Assembly: GCF_000022485.1 (NCBI RefSeq)
Contig: NC_012623.1
Location: forward strand, 2,604,674-2,668,673
Origin: Sulfolobus islandicus Y.N.15.51
GTDB taxonomy: Archaea; Thermoproteota; Thermoprotei_A; Sulfolobales; Sulfolobaceae
Direction of reading: 5' to 3'
Length of the DNA stretch: 64,000 nucleotides
Shown: in pieces, positions 54,955 to 64,000 of the stretch
Layout: each line of letters opens with the position of its first letter
Numbering within the stretch: position 1 is the stretch's first letter
Program-made: the position numbers and the translations under genes
The notes under the pieces: model-generated
The model's input: the letters and a program-made list of their open reading frames with translations, nothing else
What the model was told of the DNA's origin: nothing
Databases searched by the model: none

Positions 54955-55921
54955 TTTCCTTCACCTTGCCATATAGGAAACAAGCAACGTCATGGGAGTA
55001 TCTAAATAATCCAGGCTCTTCATTATTACATATATCCATTGCAAATGGACATCTTAACTTATACGGACATCCTTTTTCTACCCTTTCGTAATTTATCTTA
55101 ACGTCCACTTCCCTATATAGGTTATCGATAGATGGTGTAAGTTTTATCAAGTCCATTGTATAAGGATGTAATGAGTCCTTCAGTATTTCCTCCAAATCTC
55201 CACTCTCTACAATTCTACCAGCAAACATTACTATTGCATTACCCTTGTTAAATAGATGATAAAAGTATCTGGCTATTGGGATATCATGAGTAATGAACAC
55301 CATTGTGAGATTGAGTCTATTCTTTATTTCAGCTAGTGTATTTAGTATACCAATCCTCAAAGAAGCGTCAACCATAGTTACGGGTTCATCGGCAACTATT
55401 ATCTTAGGGTCTACTGAAAGACTTCTAGCTATATTAAGCCTTTGCTTCTGTCCGCCTGAAAGTTGATGGGGATATTTACTCAAAAACTCCCCTGCAGGTG
55501 TCAATTTTACTAATTCCAATAAGTTAACTAAACGCTTTCTTAGCTCATCTTTGTTGATCTTTTCCCAACGTAATATGGGAGCTGTTAAGATCTCTTCCAC
55601 AGTCTTATTAAAGGGAAGTGTTGAGTAGGGGTCTTGAGGAATTAGTTGAACATCCTTTCTATATTTCTTAAATATTTTTCTCTTATTCTTCCAGATGTTA
55701 TATCCATCATAAATTACTTCACCAGAGGTTGATTTTTGTAAACCGACAATTACTCGTCCTAAAGTAGTTTTACCAGCTCCACTTTCACCTAATACTATAA
55801 GTAGATCCCCTTGATTTATGCTCAAAGATATATCCTTTAAAGCATGGAATCGCCGCTTTCTGAACAATCCAACCTTATCTTCAAAAACTACTGAAATTTT
55901 CTTAAGCTCCATTAGACCCAT
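54938..55921 (-). CDS. Opp/Dpp-type ABC transporter ATPase (OppF-like)
   Basis: A 327-residue ATPase: GESGAGKTT (Walker A), LSGGQKQRLNIARS (signature), IIVADEPVTMVD (Walker B) and the C-terminal CPYKLRCPFAMDIC, the Cys-rich tail of oligopeptide-type transporter ATPases. It overlaps the OppD-like gene by 20 bp. In S. solfataricus a like cluster with the same mix was assigned to cellobiose uptake (Cbt), from memory. Confidence 0.88.
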   Translation of the reverse strand: MGLMELKKISVVFEDKVGLFRKRRFHALKDISLSINQGDLLIVLGESGAGKTTLGRVIVGLQKSTSGEVIYDGYNIWKNKRKIFKKYRKDVQLIPQDPYSTLPFNKTVEEILTAPILRWEKINKDELRKRLVNLLELVKLTPAGEFLSKYPHQLSGGQKQRLNIARSLSVDPKIIVADEPVTMVDASLRIGILNTLAEIKNRLNLTMVFITHDIPIARYFYHLFNKGNAIVMFAGRIVESGDLEEILKDSLHPYTMDLIKLTPSIDNLYREVDVKINYERVEKGCPYKLRCPFAMDICNNEEPGLFRYSHDVACFLYGKVKESEQVH

Positions 55922-56861
55922 ATAAGTGACACCTTACCTTTCTATCTCTTACTAAACGAATCTCCGGTAATTCTTCTTTGCATCTTCCGAAAGCTTTGGG
56001 ACACCTACTTAGAAAAGGACAACCTTTTTCTTTTAACACTAATGATTCCTCTAAGGGAACGTTGATGATCTTCACTTCTCCTTTTAAGGAAGGAATCGAG
56101 GACACTAATAATGATGTATATGGGTTTAATGGATTTTTAATGATATCCTCAGTTTTATACTCTTCCATGACATAGCCTTTATACATAACCAACAATCTAT
56201 TAGCTATTTGAGCTATATTAAGTATATCATGCGTTACATAAATTATTGTAACTCCTAATTCTTGATTTATAGTTTTTATCAACTTTAATAATAATTCTTG
56301 ATTAAGCATATCTAACGCACTTGCCGGCTCGTCCATTAATATTAACTTAGGATTTAGGAGAAGGCTTAACGCTATCATAACCCTCTGTCTCATACCACCA
56401 GATAATTGGAATGGATACATGCTAAGAACACGATTAGGATCTAAACTCACTAATTTCAATAATTCCCTTGCTCTCTCAATTACACTTTTCTTATCTGCTT
56501 CTCCGTGACTCATTGCTATATAATAGAAAGTCTCACTAACCGGTAAAACCGGATTTAAGGCATTCTGACTAGCTTGGGGGACATATGAAATTTCTTTCCA
56601 CAATAATTTTCTAAACTCGTCTATAGGAATAGCAAATAAATCAATACCACTAAAGATTACTTTCCCAGAGACTACTTTACCTGGGGGTCTTATAGCTCTA
56701 AGTATAGCGCTAATGAGTGTAGACTTACCAGAGCCACTTTCACCAATAATTCCAAGAACTTCACCCTTTTCAACTCCAAAACTGACATCATTTGCCGCCC
56801 TTACAATCCTGTTATTACCCTCATCATAAATCACATTCAGATTATAAACTTCTAATATCAT
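55902..56861 (-). CDS. Opp/Dpp-type ABC transporter ATPase (OppD-like)
   Basis: A 319-residue ATPase: GESGSGKST, LSGGMRQRVMIALSLLL, LILMDEPASALD and the CPFLSRCPKAFGRC tail. The start at 56861 is preferred because the TATA-like TCTATAAG lies about 26 bp upstream; a longer frame to 56927 contains that TATA. Paired with the OppF-like partner, it forms the nucleotide-binding half of the transporter. Confidence 0.88.
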   Translation of the reverse strand: MILEVYNLNVIYDEGNNRIVRAANDVSFGVEKGEVLGIIGESGSGKSTLISAILRAIRPPGKVVSGKVIFSGIDLFAIPIDEFRKLLWKEISYVPQASQNALNPVLPVSETFYYIAMSHGEADKKSVIERARELLKLVSLDPNRVLSMYPFQLSGGMRQRVMIALSLLLNPKLILMDEPASALDMLNQELLLKLIKTINQELGVTIIYVTHDILNIAQIANRLLVMYKGYVMEEYKTEDIIKNPLNPYTSLLVSSIPSLKGEVKIINVPLEESLVLKEKGCPFLSRCPKAFGRCKEELPEIRLVRDRKVRCHLYGSNGA

Positions 56862-56936
56862 AACATGTATATAGCTTTTGTTACTTATAGATTTTTCTTC
56901 TCTAGAAAATAAAAGGGTGTGAAGCAAATTTATATT

Positions 56937-57809
56937 ATGATGCAGAATAAATTATTCGAGTATTTCCAGCTTGTATGGAAGAACAAAAAATCTAGGGCAG
57001 GATTTATTATAACTGTATTTTATATTTTAATCGCAGTGTTTGGAGAAATTATATTTCCTAGGACGTACTCTTTACACCCTAGCTCAACTACTATATTCAT
57101 GCCACCACAATTATCAAACTTTTATCTAATCTTTGGGACTGGTCCATTTGCTGAAAGCATATTAGTGCAAATCGTTCAAGGCGCTAAGTCAGTAATTGAG
57201 GTAAGTTTCTTAGCTGGCCTATTCGCTACACTAATAGGGATAGCTGTAGGGATAGTGGCAGGCTATCTAGGTGGAATAATTGATGATATACTCATGGGAA
57301 TAACTGATATTGTACTAACTTTACCTAGTATAATATTATTAATTGTAGTAGTAAGCGCTTTCAAGACTAGTAATCTAATTATCCTTTCTCTGATATTGAG
57401 TATAACTAGTTGGGCTGGATTAGCTAGAGCTGTAAGATCTCAAGTTCTAGTAATTAGAAATTCCCCGACAATAGAAGTATTAAGAGTATTGGGATTGTCT
57501 AAGGGGTATATCATATTTAGGGAAGTAGTTCCAACCTTGGGTTCATATATTATAATACACTATATATTTAACGTAGAAGCCGCGGTTTACGCGGAAGTAG
57601 GATTATACTACTTGGGAGTATTACCCTATAACCCAAATAATTGGGGAGCAATGATACAACAAGCACTTTCCTATGGAGCAGCTCTAGGTGGGAAGGCAAT
57701 ATATTATCTAGCCTTTCCCACACTTGCAATTGTAGGCTTTATGAGTGGTCTAATATTGCTAAGTTACGGAATTGATGAAATATCTAATCCTAGGATAAGA
57801 AGATCATAA
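56937..57809 (+). CDS. Dpp-type ABC permease (DppC-like)
   Basis: A 290-residue permease with about six helices and the EAA-like loop around RSQVLVIRNSPTIEVLRVLGLSKGYIIFREVVPTLG. The N-terminal KNKKSRAGFIITVFY matches DppC proteins. It is divergent from the ATPase genes. ATG 56937 is preferred over a GTG at 56919; a TATA-like AAATAAAAG lies about 27 bp upstream. Confidence 0.84.
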   Translation: MMQNKLFEYFQLVWKNKKSRAGFIITVFYILIAVFGEIIFPRTYSLHPSSTTIFMPPQLSNFYLIFGTGPFAESILVQIVQGAKSVIEVSFLAGLFATLIGIAVGIVAGYLGGIIDDILMGITDIVLTLPSIILLIVVVSAFKTSNLIILSLILSITSWAGLARAVRSQVLVIRNSPTIEVLRVLGLSKGYIIFREVVPTLGSYIIIHYIFNVEAAVYAEVGLYYLGVLPYNPNNWGAMIQQALSYGAALGGKAIYYLAFPTLAIVGFMSGLILLSYGIDEISNPRIRRS

Positions 57810-57860
57810 TAAATGAAAAGTGTTAAAAAATCAAATAACTTTTTTATATTATAACCCTCT

Positions 57861-59939
57861 CTATCTCCTTCTCATCAAGAATACCACAATTGCAATAATA
57901 ACGATAATGATAATAATTACAGCAGCAACAATTGGAATAATTGAAGATGATGTCGTTGTAACTGTAGTTGTAGTCACAGAAGTAGTGACCACAGAAGTGG
58001 TTGTCGTAGCTACAGACGTGGTTGTCGTAGTTAAAGTAGTAGGAACAGTAGTTGTAGTCACAGAGGTCGTAGTTGCAGTAACTATGGTACTCTTGTATAA
58101 TGGAACATACCAATAATCTATTAGAGCTTGCATCATTGCAGTACCACCTATACCGTATTGTGCCTCCGACCATATCCATGAATTGGCAGGTGGAGCTGCA
58201 ATAAGAAGTGAAGGATTGACGATGACGTAATTCTCAATCTCAACTAGAGGTAAAATTGGAAGTAAATATTGGTTCATATAGTATGATAACTGCTGATTAG
58301 ATTGTATTAGCTGTTGTGTACTATTAGGAGACTCAGTTTCCTCGAGTAATTTATGGAAGTCAATTACAGTACCATTAGGAAGTGTAAGATTTTCATTCCA
58401 TTGGGTAACATTCCATGGGTATCCTCCAAAATATGAAAGCACTAAACTCCATGGTGCAGTGCCCGGAGAATATGAACTACCCCAATTCTCAAACCATAAA
58501 TCGTAGCCAGTACCATTTTGCCATGCTTGATGCCACTGGCTAACTACAGTATATATATGTAATTGTACATTAATTCCAAATTGTTGTAATTCTTTCTGAA
58601 CCTCCTCCATCATAGATAAGGCTTGTGTTGGTGGCGCACCTGCACCTATAGTTAAAGTAAATGGTGTCCCGTTAGGAGTGTACCACATTCCAGATTTCTG
58701 ATAGAACCCTACACTTTCAAGTAGTTGCGCAGCCTTCGTTAAATTTATATTATATGGATTTAACGATGAATAGTATTGCGGAGATGCCATGAATGAATAG
58801 TATGACACGTTGGGAATTGCATTAGGGATGGTAACTGGTGCTGTTAAAGGACCACCCACTGCTGCTATTGCAGTCCTATTTAGAATATATGCAATTGCAG
58901 CCCTAACTTGATAGTCTCTTAGCCAAGGATTCTTCAAATTGAATGCCAAACCCCAACCGAAGGGTTGAGGTATTTTGATAACCTCAAGCGTAGTTGGCAA
59001 ACTCTCTAGTTGGGTTGGTGATAATCCAGTCAAACCCGACCAGTCCAGAGAAACTTGGCCCCCAGTTATTGCAGCTGCTGCTAAATCTGCTTGTCCATAT
59101 TGATACACTACTATTTGGTTAAATGGTATATATTTGGCGTTATAGTAATAGGGATTCTTATTCAGTACTATTTCATTAGATGACAGTTGTGATAGGTAGA
59201 ATGGACCACTATACGGATATGTTGTAGGATTGGGTCTAAAATGAGTAATTTCTGATCGAATATTCTTAATTATCTGTCGCGCAAGGTTCATATTGCTAGT
59301 GTTTTGTATTTTCGTCCAATTACCTAGTATTTGAGCAATTATAGGTTTCCAAACCTGATAGGGTATTATAATAGCAACTTCCCCTAAGCCTACCGTATTA
59401 ATTAGTGTATTAGTAAATAATATTGGTGATAAGGTATCATTGGGCCAAGTTTCTATCAGCGTATAATTATTAACTACAGTGTAATTTGGGAATGGAGGCG
59501 CACCAAACATATCTAGTATTAAACACGTTGCCATAAGATCATAAGCTGTTAGGTGTTGCCCATTACTCCATCCAGTATCATTTCTAATAACTAATGTGAC
59601 ATTTATTGGTTTAGTCTGCCAAATTTGTTGCCAATTTGAGGGGGAGAAGTTCCAAGAAGTTACTATCACTGGAATTGCTTGTCCGTTAGTAACGTTAATT
59701 AAAGCAGAATATGCGTACAGTAAACCGTAAAAAGCCCCACCTAATCCTCCCGCGAATATATTAGGGTTATATGTCGCAAATGAGGAAAATGTTCCCACGT
59801 TGGAATTATACCATCCTAGGTAAAGTGTTGATGGGAATACAGAAGATGCTGAACTGGCTATCAATATACCACTCATTGAAGAAAGCATTACAAATATTGA
59901 GAATATTATCCCTAGTTCTAATACTAATTCCTTTCGCAT
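57861..59939 (-). CDS. Solute-binding protein, family 5 (oligopeptide/oligosaccharide type)
   Basis: A 692-residue extracellular binding protein. N-terminal Sec signal and helix (LELGIIFSIFVMLSSMSGIL), a family 5 core (PNPYNINLTKAAQLLESVGFYQKSG; QVRAAIAYILNRTAIA), then a long Thr/Ser stalk and a C-terminal helix with RRR end, which anchors it in the membrane. This architecture is that of the S. solfataricus cellobiose/maltose-type binding proteins and not the class III type. It lies between the two permease genes, which are on the other strand. Confidence 0.87.
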   Translation of the reverse strand: MRKELVLELGIIFSIFVMLSSMSGILIASSASSVFPSTLYLGWYNSNVGTFSSFATYNPNIFAGGLGGAFYGLLYAYSALINVTNGQAIPVIVTSWNFSPSNWQQIWQTKPINVTLVIRNDTGWSNGQHLTAYDLMATCLILDMFGAPPFPNYTVVNNYTLIETWPNDTLSPILFTNTLINTVGLGEVAIIIPYQVWKPIIAQILGNWTKIQNTSNMNLARQIIKNIRSEITHFRPNPTTYPYSGPFYLSQLSSNEIVLNKNPYYYNAKYIPFNQIVVYQYGQADLAAAAITGGQVSLDWSGLTGLSPTQLESLPTTLEVIKIPQPFGWGLAFNLKNPWLRDYQVRAAIAYILNRTAIAAVGGPLTAPVTIPNAIPNVSYYSFMASPQYYSSLNPYNINLTKAAQLLESVGFYQKSGMWYTPNGTPFTLTIGAGAPPTQALSMMEEVQKELQQFGINVQLHIYTVVSQWHQAWQNGTGYDLWFENWGSSYSPGTAPWSLVLSYFGGYPWNVTQWNENLTLPNGTVIDFHKLLEETESPNSTQQLIQSNQQLSYYMNQYLLPILPLVEIENYVIVNPSLLIAAPPANSWIWSEAQYGIGGTAMMQALIDYWYVPLYKSTIVTATTTSVTTTTVPTTLTTTTTSVATTTTSVVTTSVTTTTVTTTSSSIIPIVAAVIIIIIVIIAIVVFLMRRR

Positions 59940-60034
59940 AGATATTATTTGTATTTTCCCATTTATAAACTTTGCCTAAACCTTAATGGTATAGTTGAGA
60001 AACACTTATATCTTATTAAAAGTAATAATAATTT

Positions 60035-61036
60035 ATGAATAATAAATGGCTGATTAGGAGACTGGCATCGGTAATTGTTGCGATATTTGCTACAATAGTC
60101 ATAAGCTGGGCCTTATTGGAGTTTTCTCCCTACTCTCCCGCAAATTACATCATGCAATTCATAAATCCACAAGAATTTGCTCAAAAACCTGAACTATATA
60201 GTTCACTCATAGATTATTTAAACACTCTCAGACCCCATGGGAATCCGTTAATTAGCGCTGCGGATTACATTTGGAATACGTTACATGGAAATTTGGGCTT
60301 CTCGATAATAAGCAACGTACCAGTGGCTCAACTGATTGCAGTTGCGTTACCTTGGACCTTATTCATCGTAGTAACATCTCTTCTAATAAGTTTCTTCCTT
60401 GGGATAAGAATAGGCCAGAAACTAGGGTATATGAGGGGGACTAAGACCGATTCCATATCTACCGTTTCGCTATCGATCTTAAGATCTGTACCAATTTACA
60501 TCTATGCCGTATTACTTATTTACATACTTGCGTTCACATACCATATCTTCCCCACGGGGGGTGCTTACAGCGTAAATGTAACTCCAGGATTTAATCTTCC
60601 CTTCATAGCTAGCGTGTTGTATCATGCATTTTTACCAATATTCACATTGACCATAGTAAATTTAGTAGGATGGATCTTACAGATGAGGGCAAACACAATA
60701 TATGTACTTGGCGAAGATTTCGTAAACTTTGCTGAAGTCTCTGGAATTAAGAAGGATATAATAGAAAAGAAGTTTATTGGAAAAAATGCAATACTGCCCC
60801 TATACACTAGCTTAGTCATAGCAATAGGATTTTCCTTTAGTGGGTCAGTATTCGTAGAGCAGACATTTTCCTACCCCGGAGTAGGAAACTTACTAATCAA
60901 CTCCATAACCTCTAATGACTATCCCACTGAAATGGGAGTATTCATCATAATAATTGTAGCAGTAATTGTAGGTAATTTAATCGCAGACTTGACATATTCG
61001 TTCTTAGATCCTAGAGCTAAGGTAGGTGAAGAATAA
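60035..61036 (+). CDS. Dpp-type ABC permease (DppB-like)
   Basis: A 333-residue permease: NNKWLIRRLASVIVAIFATIV at the start, SILRSVPIYIYAVLLIYILA, and EVSGIKKDIIEKKFIGKNAILP as EAA loop. It completes the transporter with the DppC-like permease. The start follows a TATA-like TCTTATTAAA at about the expected distance. Its stop overlaps the next small gene (TAATG). Confidence 0.85.
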   Translation: MNNKWLIRRLASVIVAIFATIVISWALLEFSPYSPANYIMQFINPQEFAQKPELYSSLIDYLNTLRPHGNPLISAADYIWNTLHGNLGFSIISNVPVAQLIAVALPWTLFIVVTSLLISFFLGIRIGQKLGYMRGTKTDSISTVSLSILRSVPIYIYAVLLIYILAFTYHIFPTGGAYSVNVTPGFNLPFIASVLYHAFLPIFTLTIVNLVGWILQMRANTIYVLGEDFVNFAEVSGIKKDIIEKKFIGKNAILPLYTSLVIAIGFSFSGSVFVEQTFSYPGVGNLLINSITSNDYPTEMGVFIIIIVAVIVGNLIADLTYSFLDPRAKVGEE

Positions 61037-61206
61037 TGGAGGCGTATAAAACGCTATTGGCTATAGGTTATACACTGTTGCTACTTGACGTTTTTTCACT
61101 GGTAATCTATAGGAGTTCCGCAACATTATTTCCTCAGATAGTTGTATTGATATTATCAACGTTCATGATAGTATATGCGATCATCCAGATAAGGAACTTA
61201 AAATAG
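61036..61206 (+). CDS. Small two-helix membrane protein, coupled to DppB-like gene
   Basis: A 56-residue open frame: MEAYKTLLAIGYTLLLLDVFSLVIYRSS and then LFPQIVVLILSTFMIVYAIIQI with a short basic tail. Its ATG overlaps the permease stop (TAATG). Two hydrophobic helices. It may be an accessory of the transporter. It overlaps the end of the convergent gene at 61181 by 26 bp. Not a known family. Confidence 0.6.
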   Translation: MEAYKTLLAIGYTLLLLDVFSLVIYRSSATLFPQIVVLILSTFMIVYAIIQIRNLK

Positions 61207-61687
61207 CTTCCTTAAAATTTGAATCGGATTTAAAAAGAGCAGTATAGATTTTATCTTCTTTACCGTTGATAAGTATTGAATTATTAGATACTGATACTGA
61301 AGCAAATTTGAGATTAACATGACCTGAATCACGTAATTTTTTTAACACTTGTTTGTATGCTAAATCGTATATTCTAAGAAGAGAAGATAAGGTAATCTCC
61401 GCCTCCCTTTTTCTGAAGTACAATCCGGGATTATATAGGCCTGATAATAAGTAATCTAAAGTATCTAGCCTCTCTTTCTTCTCGTTAAGACTCTTTAGGT
61501 CTACATAACCATCTTCTAGTAATTTGACAACTTGATTTAGGGGGATTGGTTCTAATTTTTCCCCGTTCTCTTCAGGTTTAAGATTAGTCCTTACCAATAA
61601 AATTCTAGTATGAGGCTTCGATATGTTTTCAAGAAAATACGCGTCTATAAAAATATTATCAGTCATATAGAATGGCAATAATTTCAT
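61181..61687 (-). CDS. Hypothetical soluble protein
   Basis: A 168-residue protein with no recognised domain (FLENISKPHTRILLVRTNL, SLLRIYDLAYKQVLKKLRDSG). Its start overlaps the stop of the upstream membrane protein gene (ATGA at 61684-61687), so they form a two-gene unit. The function is unknown. Confidence 0.65.
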   Translation of the reverse strand: MKLLPFYMTDNIFIDAYFLENISKPHTRILLVRTNLKPEENGEKLEPIPLNQVVKLLEDGYVDLKSLNEKKERLDTLDYLLSGLYNPGLYFRKREAEITLSSLLRIYDLAYKQVLKKLRDSGHVNLKFASVSVSNNSILINGKEDKIYTALFKSDSNFKEAILSSLSG

Positions 61688-62157
61688 CCCCTTCGCCTCT
61701 CCTTTAATTGAACAGCGTAACCAAGAAGTATAAGACCGATAAATAATATGACTTCAGAAGATAAATAGCCAATTCCGGAGAACCAAGAGTTGAAAACTTT
61801 TATGGTAAACGAAATAGTAGTTAAATTAGAATATGGAAGCGATCTAAACTGAATATAAACTGTACCAGAATTCGGAGAAATATATGATATACTAAATGTA
61901 TTTGCGTTACTTGCAACTTGTTGGGGTACAATCCCTATAATGTAAATGTTAATAGGTTTTGTAGAATTTCCTTCTATTACTATCTTATCATTTTCTTTAA
62001 TCACAACTGGAAATCCTTGTGCTCCTTCTTCGGCCAAGGAAATGGTATCCTTTAGAGCGTATACTACTAGAGAAGAATAGAGATACGTGAAAATTACATC
62101 TATCAGACCTATAGCTAATATTACAATTGAAACTGCTAAAATTGTTCTCCTTCTCAT
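61684..62157 (-). CDS. Hypothetical membrane-anchored protein
   Basis: A 157-residue protein with an N-terminal helix ([25 protein letters not shown]) and a C-terminal helix ([19 protein letters not shown]) flanking an extracellular-looking beta domain with NST and NLT sites. Coupled to the downstream gene. Divergent to the dehydratase gene. Confidence 0.65.
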   Translation of the reverse strand: MRRRTILAVSIVILAIGLIDVIFTYLYSSLVVYALKDTISLAEEGAQGFPVVIKENDKIVIEGNSTKPINIYIIGIVPQQVASNANTFSISYISPNSGTVYIQFRSLPYSNLTTISFTIKVFNSWFSGIGYLSSEVILFIGLILLGYAVQLKERRRG

Positions 62158-62221
62158 ACAATATATACCCTATTTTCTAGCTGATAAAAACTTTATTTTT
62201 TCTAAACCTTTACTTACATAC

Positions 62222-63403
62222 ATGACAAAGATTTCGGAAATTGAAGCGTATATTTTAGGTAAGGAGATTACGAGCGCCCAATGGGCGTCATTAATGATAC
62301 TGGTAAAGGTTACAACAAGCGATGGTAGAGTAGGCTGGGGAGAAACTGTAAGCGCGTTGAGAGCCGAAGCTGTGGCAAATTTTGTAAAGAAGATAAATAC
62401 TGTATTAAAAGGAAGTGACGTATTTAACGTGGAAAAGAACAAGCTAGAATGGTACAAGCATGATTTCAATATGACCATCTCCTTAGAGTCTACAACAGCC
62501 TATAGTGCAGTAGATATAGCGTCCTGGGATGTAATTGGAAAAGAATGGGGAGCTCCATTATATAAATTGCTTGGAGGAAAAACGAGAGATAAAATACTTG
62601 TCTACGCAAATGGATGGTATCAAAATTGCGTTATGCCAGAGGACTTTGCGGATAAGGCCAAAGAAGTCGTAAAAAAGGGGTACAAGGCTTTGAAATTCGA
62701 TCCATTTGGCCCATACTTTAACGATATTTCAAAGAGAGGTCTAGATATGGCTGAGGAGAGGGTAAAGGCTGTTAGGGAGGCTGTAGGTGATAATGTGGAT
62801 ATTTTAATAGAGCATCACGGTAGGTTTAATGCAAATTCAGCAATAATGATAGCGAAAAAGTTAGAGAAGTATAATCCATTGTTTATGGAGGAACCAGTTC
62901 ACCCTGAGGATATGGAAGGGCTTAAAAAATATAGGGCTAATACGAGCTTAAGGATTGCATTAGGTGAGAGGATAATCAATAAACATCAAGCTTTGCACTT
63001 TATGAAAGAGGGATTGGTTGACTTCTTACAAGCTGATCTATACAGAATTGGTGGAGTTACCGAGACTAAGAAAGTAGTGGGAATTGCTGAAGTCTTTGAC
63101 GTACTGATGGCTTTCCACAATGCTCAAGGTCCGATATTAAATGCTGCAACACTACAATTTGATGCATTTATTCCCAACTTCTTAATACAAGAGTCCTTCT
63201 ATGATTGGTTCCCAAGTTGGAAGAGGGAGCTAATATATGATGGTACCCCAGTTGATAATGGATATGCAATAATACCGGAAAGACCAGGTTTGGGAGTTGA
63301 GGTAAACGAGAAAGTGTTAGAGAGTTTAAAGGTTAAGGGTGAGGAATACTTTAATCCAGAGGAACCGGTGTGGGTAGTTAAAGGAACGTGGAAGAATTAC
63401 TAG
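62222..63403 (+). CDS. Enolase-superfamily sugar-acid dehydratase (MR/MLE type)
   Basis: A 393-residue enzyme of the mandelate racemase/muconate-lactonising group. [12 protein letters not shown] carries the Lys, [11 protein letters not shown] and MEEPVHPED supply metal ligands, LRIALGERI a third, and FHNAQGP the C-terminal His. Gluconate and arabinonate dehydratases of Sulfolobales are of this type, so a sugar-acid dehydratase is likely; the exact substrate is not clear. The start at 62222 lies about 26 bp after a TATA-like TTTATTTTT; an earlier ATG at 62087 is in the divergent gene. Confidence 0.85.
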   Translation: MTKISEIEAYILGKEITSAQWASLMILVKVTTSDGRVGWGETVSALRAEAVANFVKKINTVLKGSDVFNVEKNKLEWYKHDFNMTISLESTTAYSAVDIASWDVIGKEWGAPLYKLLGGKTRDKILVYANGWYQNCVMPEDFADKAKEVVKKGYKALKFDPFGPYFNDISKRGLDMAEERVKAVREAVGDNVDILIEHHGRFNANSAIMIAKKLEKYNPLFMEEPVHPEDMEGLKKYRANTSLRIALGERIINKHQALHFMKEGLVDFLQADLYRIGGVTETKKVVGIAEVFDVLMAFHNAQGPILNAATLQFDAFIPNFLIQESFYDWFPSWKRELIYDGTPVDNGYAIIPERPGLGVEVNEKVLESLKVKGEEYFNPEEPVWVVKGTWKNY

Positions 63404-64000
63404 TTAGACCTCACCTTTAGAAATTTCCTCTGGATCTGGTTTTCTACTTATTAGCCTGCCTCCATCTATTACAATCTCAGTTCCAGTAATAAAGGTGTTT
63501 AAGTCTGATGCTAGAAAGGCCAATAGGTAAGAGGCCTCTATTGTCCTTCCCATTCTTCCTAATAGAGTTGCCGCTCTTTCATCTAAACCTGCTGGAGGTT
63601 CATTATCTTTGGAGTAAATTGGACCTGGTAACACGGTAATAACTTGTATTCCGTATTTTCCCAAATCCACAGCCATACTTCTAGTCATAGATATCAAACC
63701 ACCTTTAGTAGTGACATAGGCGAAGGATCTCTGTAATGGAAACTTAGATTGAATTGCAGAGATATTAATTATTTTTCCCTTAATGCAGTTTTTAATCATA
63801 AGCCTTGCAGCCATTCTTGATAAGAGAAAAGGCGCAGTCAAGTTTAAGCTAATCATTTCATCCCACTCTTCCATTGGAATATCAAGCACTGAATATCGTG
63901 AATTTCGTGACGCATTATTTATCAAAACGTGAATTATTCCCACGTTTTTCTCATACCATTCAATAAATGAAATAACTTCTTCTCTCCTTGTTAAATCGAC
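63404..64000 (-). CDS. Short-chain dehydrogenase/reductase, 5' end outside the window
   Basis: The C-terminal 198 codons of an SDR; the frame stays open to the window edge ([17 protein letters not shown]). [11 protein letters not shown] is the NNAG-like motif, [24 protein letters not shown] has the Ser and Tyr-x-x-x-Lys catalytic residues, and VLPGPIYS and [13 protein letters not shown] follow. It probably oxidises a sugar or polyol. Convergent to the dehydratase and may work in the same sugar pathway. Confidence 0.86.
   Translation of the reverse strand, partial: VDLTRREEVISFIEWYEKNVGIIHVLINNASRNSRYSVLDIPMEEWDEMISLNLTAPFLLSRMAARLMIKNCIKGKIINISAIQSKFPLQRSFAYVTTKGGLISMTRSMAVDLGKYGIQVITVLPGPIYSKDNEPPAGLDERAATLLGRMGRTIEASYLLAFLASDLNTFITGTEIVIDGGRLISRKPDPEEISKGEV

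Noticed and set aside
57820..58116. Plus-strand open frame rich in Val and Thr
   Set aside because: It is the antisense of the Thr/Ser stalk of the binding protein at 57861-59939; repetitive codons keep the reverse frame open.

Overview
The window looks like chromosome of a Saccharolobus/Sulfolobus-type crenarchaeon (thermoacidophilic Sulfolobales). It is AT-rich, and most genes have a TATA box about 24-28 bp upstream of the start, as expected of leaderless transcripts. It carries IS110- and IS5-family elements, a merH-merA-merI mercury operon with an ArsR-type merR, a bas-type (bindosome) pilin cluster, and a 236-residue MTA phosphorylase very like the S. solfataricus enzyme as I remember it. 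Strain and locus names are not claimed.

Layout. 0-1.9 kb: an IS5-family transposase gene split by an intact IS110-family element of about 1.49 kb whose upstream non-coding end folds like a bridge RNA. 2.1-5.9 kb: a compact metal-handling island with a P1B ATPase (YPC motif), a divergent HxlR regulator over a perfect palindrome, an HMA chaperone, an EHPG-repeat protein and two coupled micro-proteins rich in Cys/Met. 6.3-7.5 kb: a scar where the tails of a Cys/Met-metabolism PLP enzyme and an amino-acid permease meet head to head. 7.6-11.8 kb: a phosphoesterase, a class III aminotransferase and an M20 carbamoyl-amino-acid hydrolase. 12.2-20 kb: sugar/solute uptake genes in visible decay (MFS gene with two stops, alcohol dehydrogenase without a start codon, ABC ATPase and binding protein each with one frameshift). 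20-30 kb: housekeeping and transport genes (TPR protein, HypE-like protein, DoxX, MTA phosphorylase, SMP-30, MFS and membrane proteins). 30.1-31.5 kb: a second IS110-family element, disrupted. 31.6-37.7 kb: a TenA/PqqC-like protein with a Ta0938-like partner, a cysteine-free thiolase homologue with a DUF35 partner, HtpX-like protease, S9 acylaminoacyl peptidase and a CBS protein. 37.9-40.6 kb: the mercury operon. 41-49.5 kb: three class III prepilins with a secretion ATPase and membrane platform (basABCEF type) and surface/membrane neighbours. 49.5-61.2 kb: M1 aminopeptidase, GH116 glycosidase, NagA and a scattered Opp/Dpp-type ABC transporter (cellobiose-type in S. solfataricus, from memory). 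61.2-64 kb: two small proteins, an enolase-superfamily sugar-acid dehydratase and the tail of an SDR.

How it fits together. The decayed ABC binding protein carries a class III signal sequence of the kind the Bas system assembles at the surface. The GH116 enzyme, NagA and Opp-type transporter form a plausible beta-glucoside/N-acetylglucosaminide uptake and processing block. The two metal regions use the same design: a divergent regulator and effector genes over a perfect inverted repeat between two TATA boxes. The most novel-looking parts are the 2-6 kb metal island, the bridge-RNA-like end of the first IS110 element and the cysteine-free thiolase homologue.
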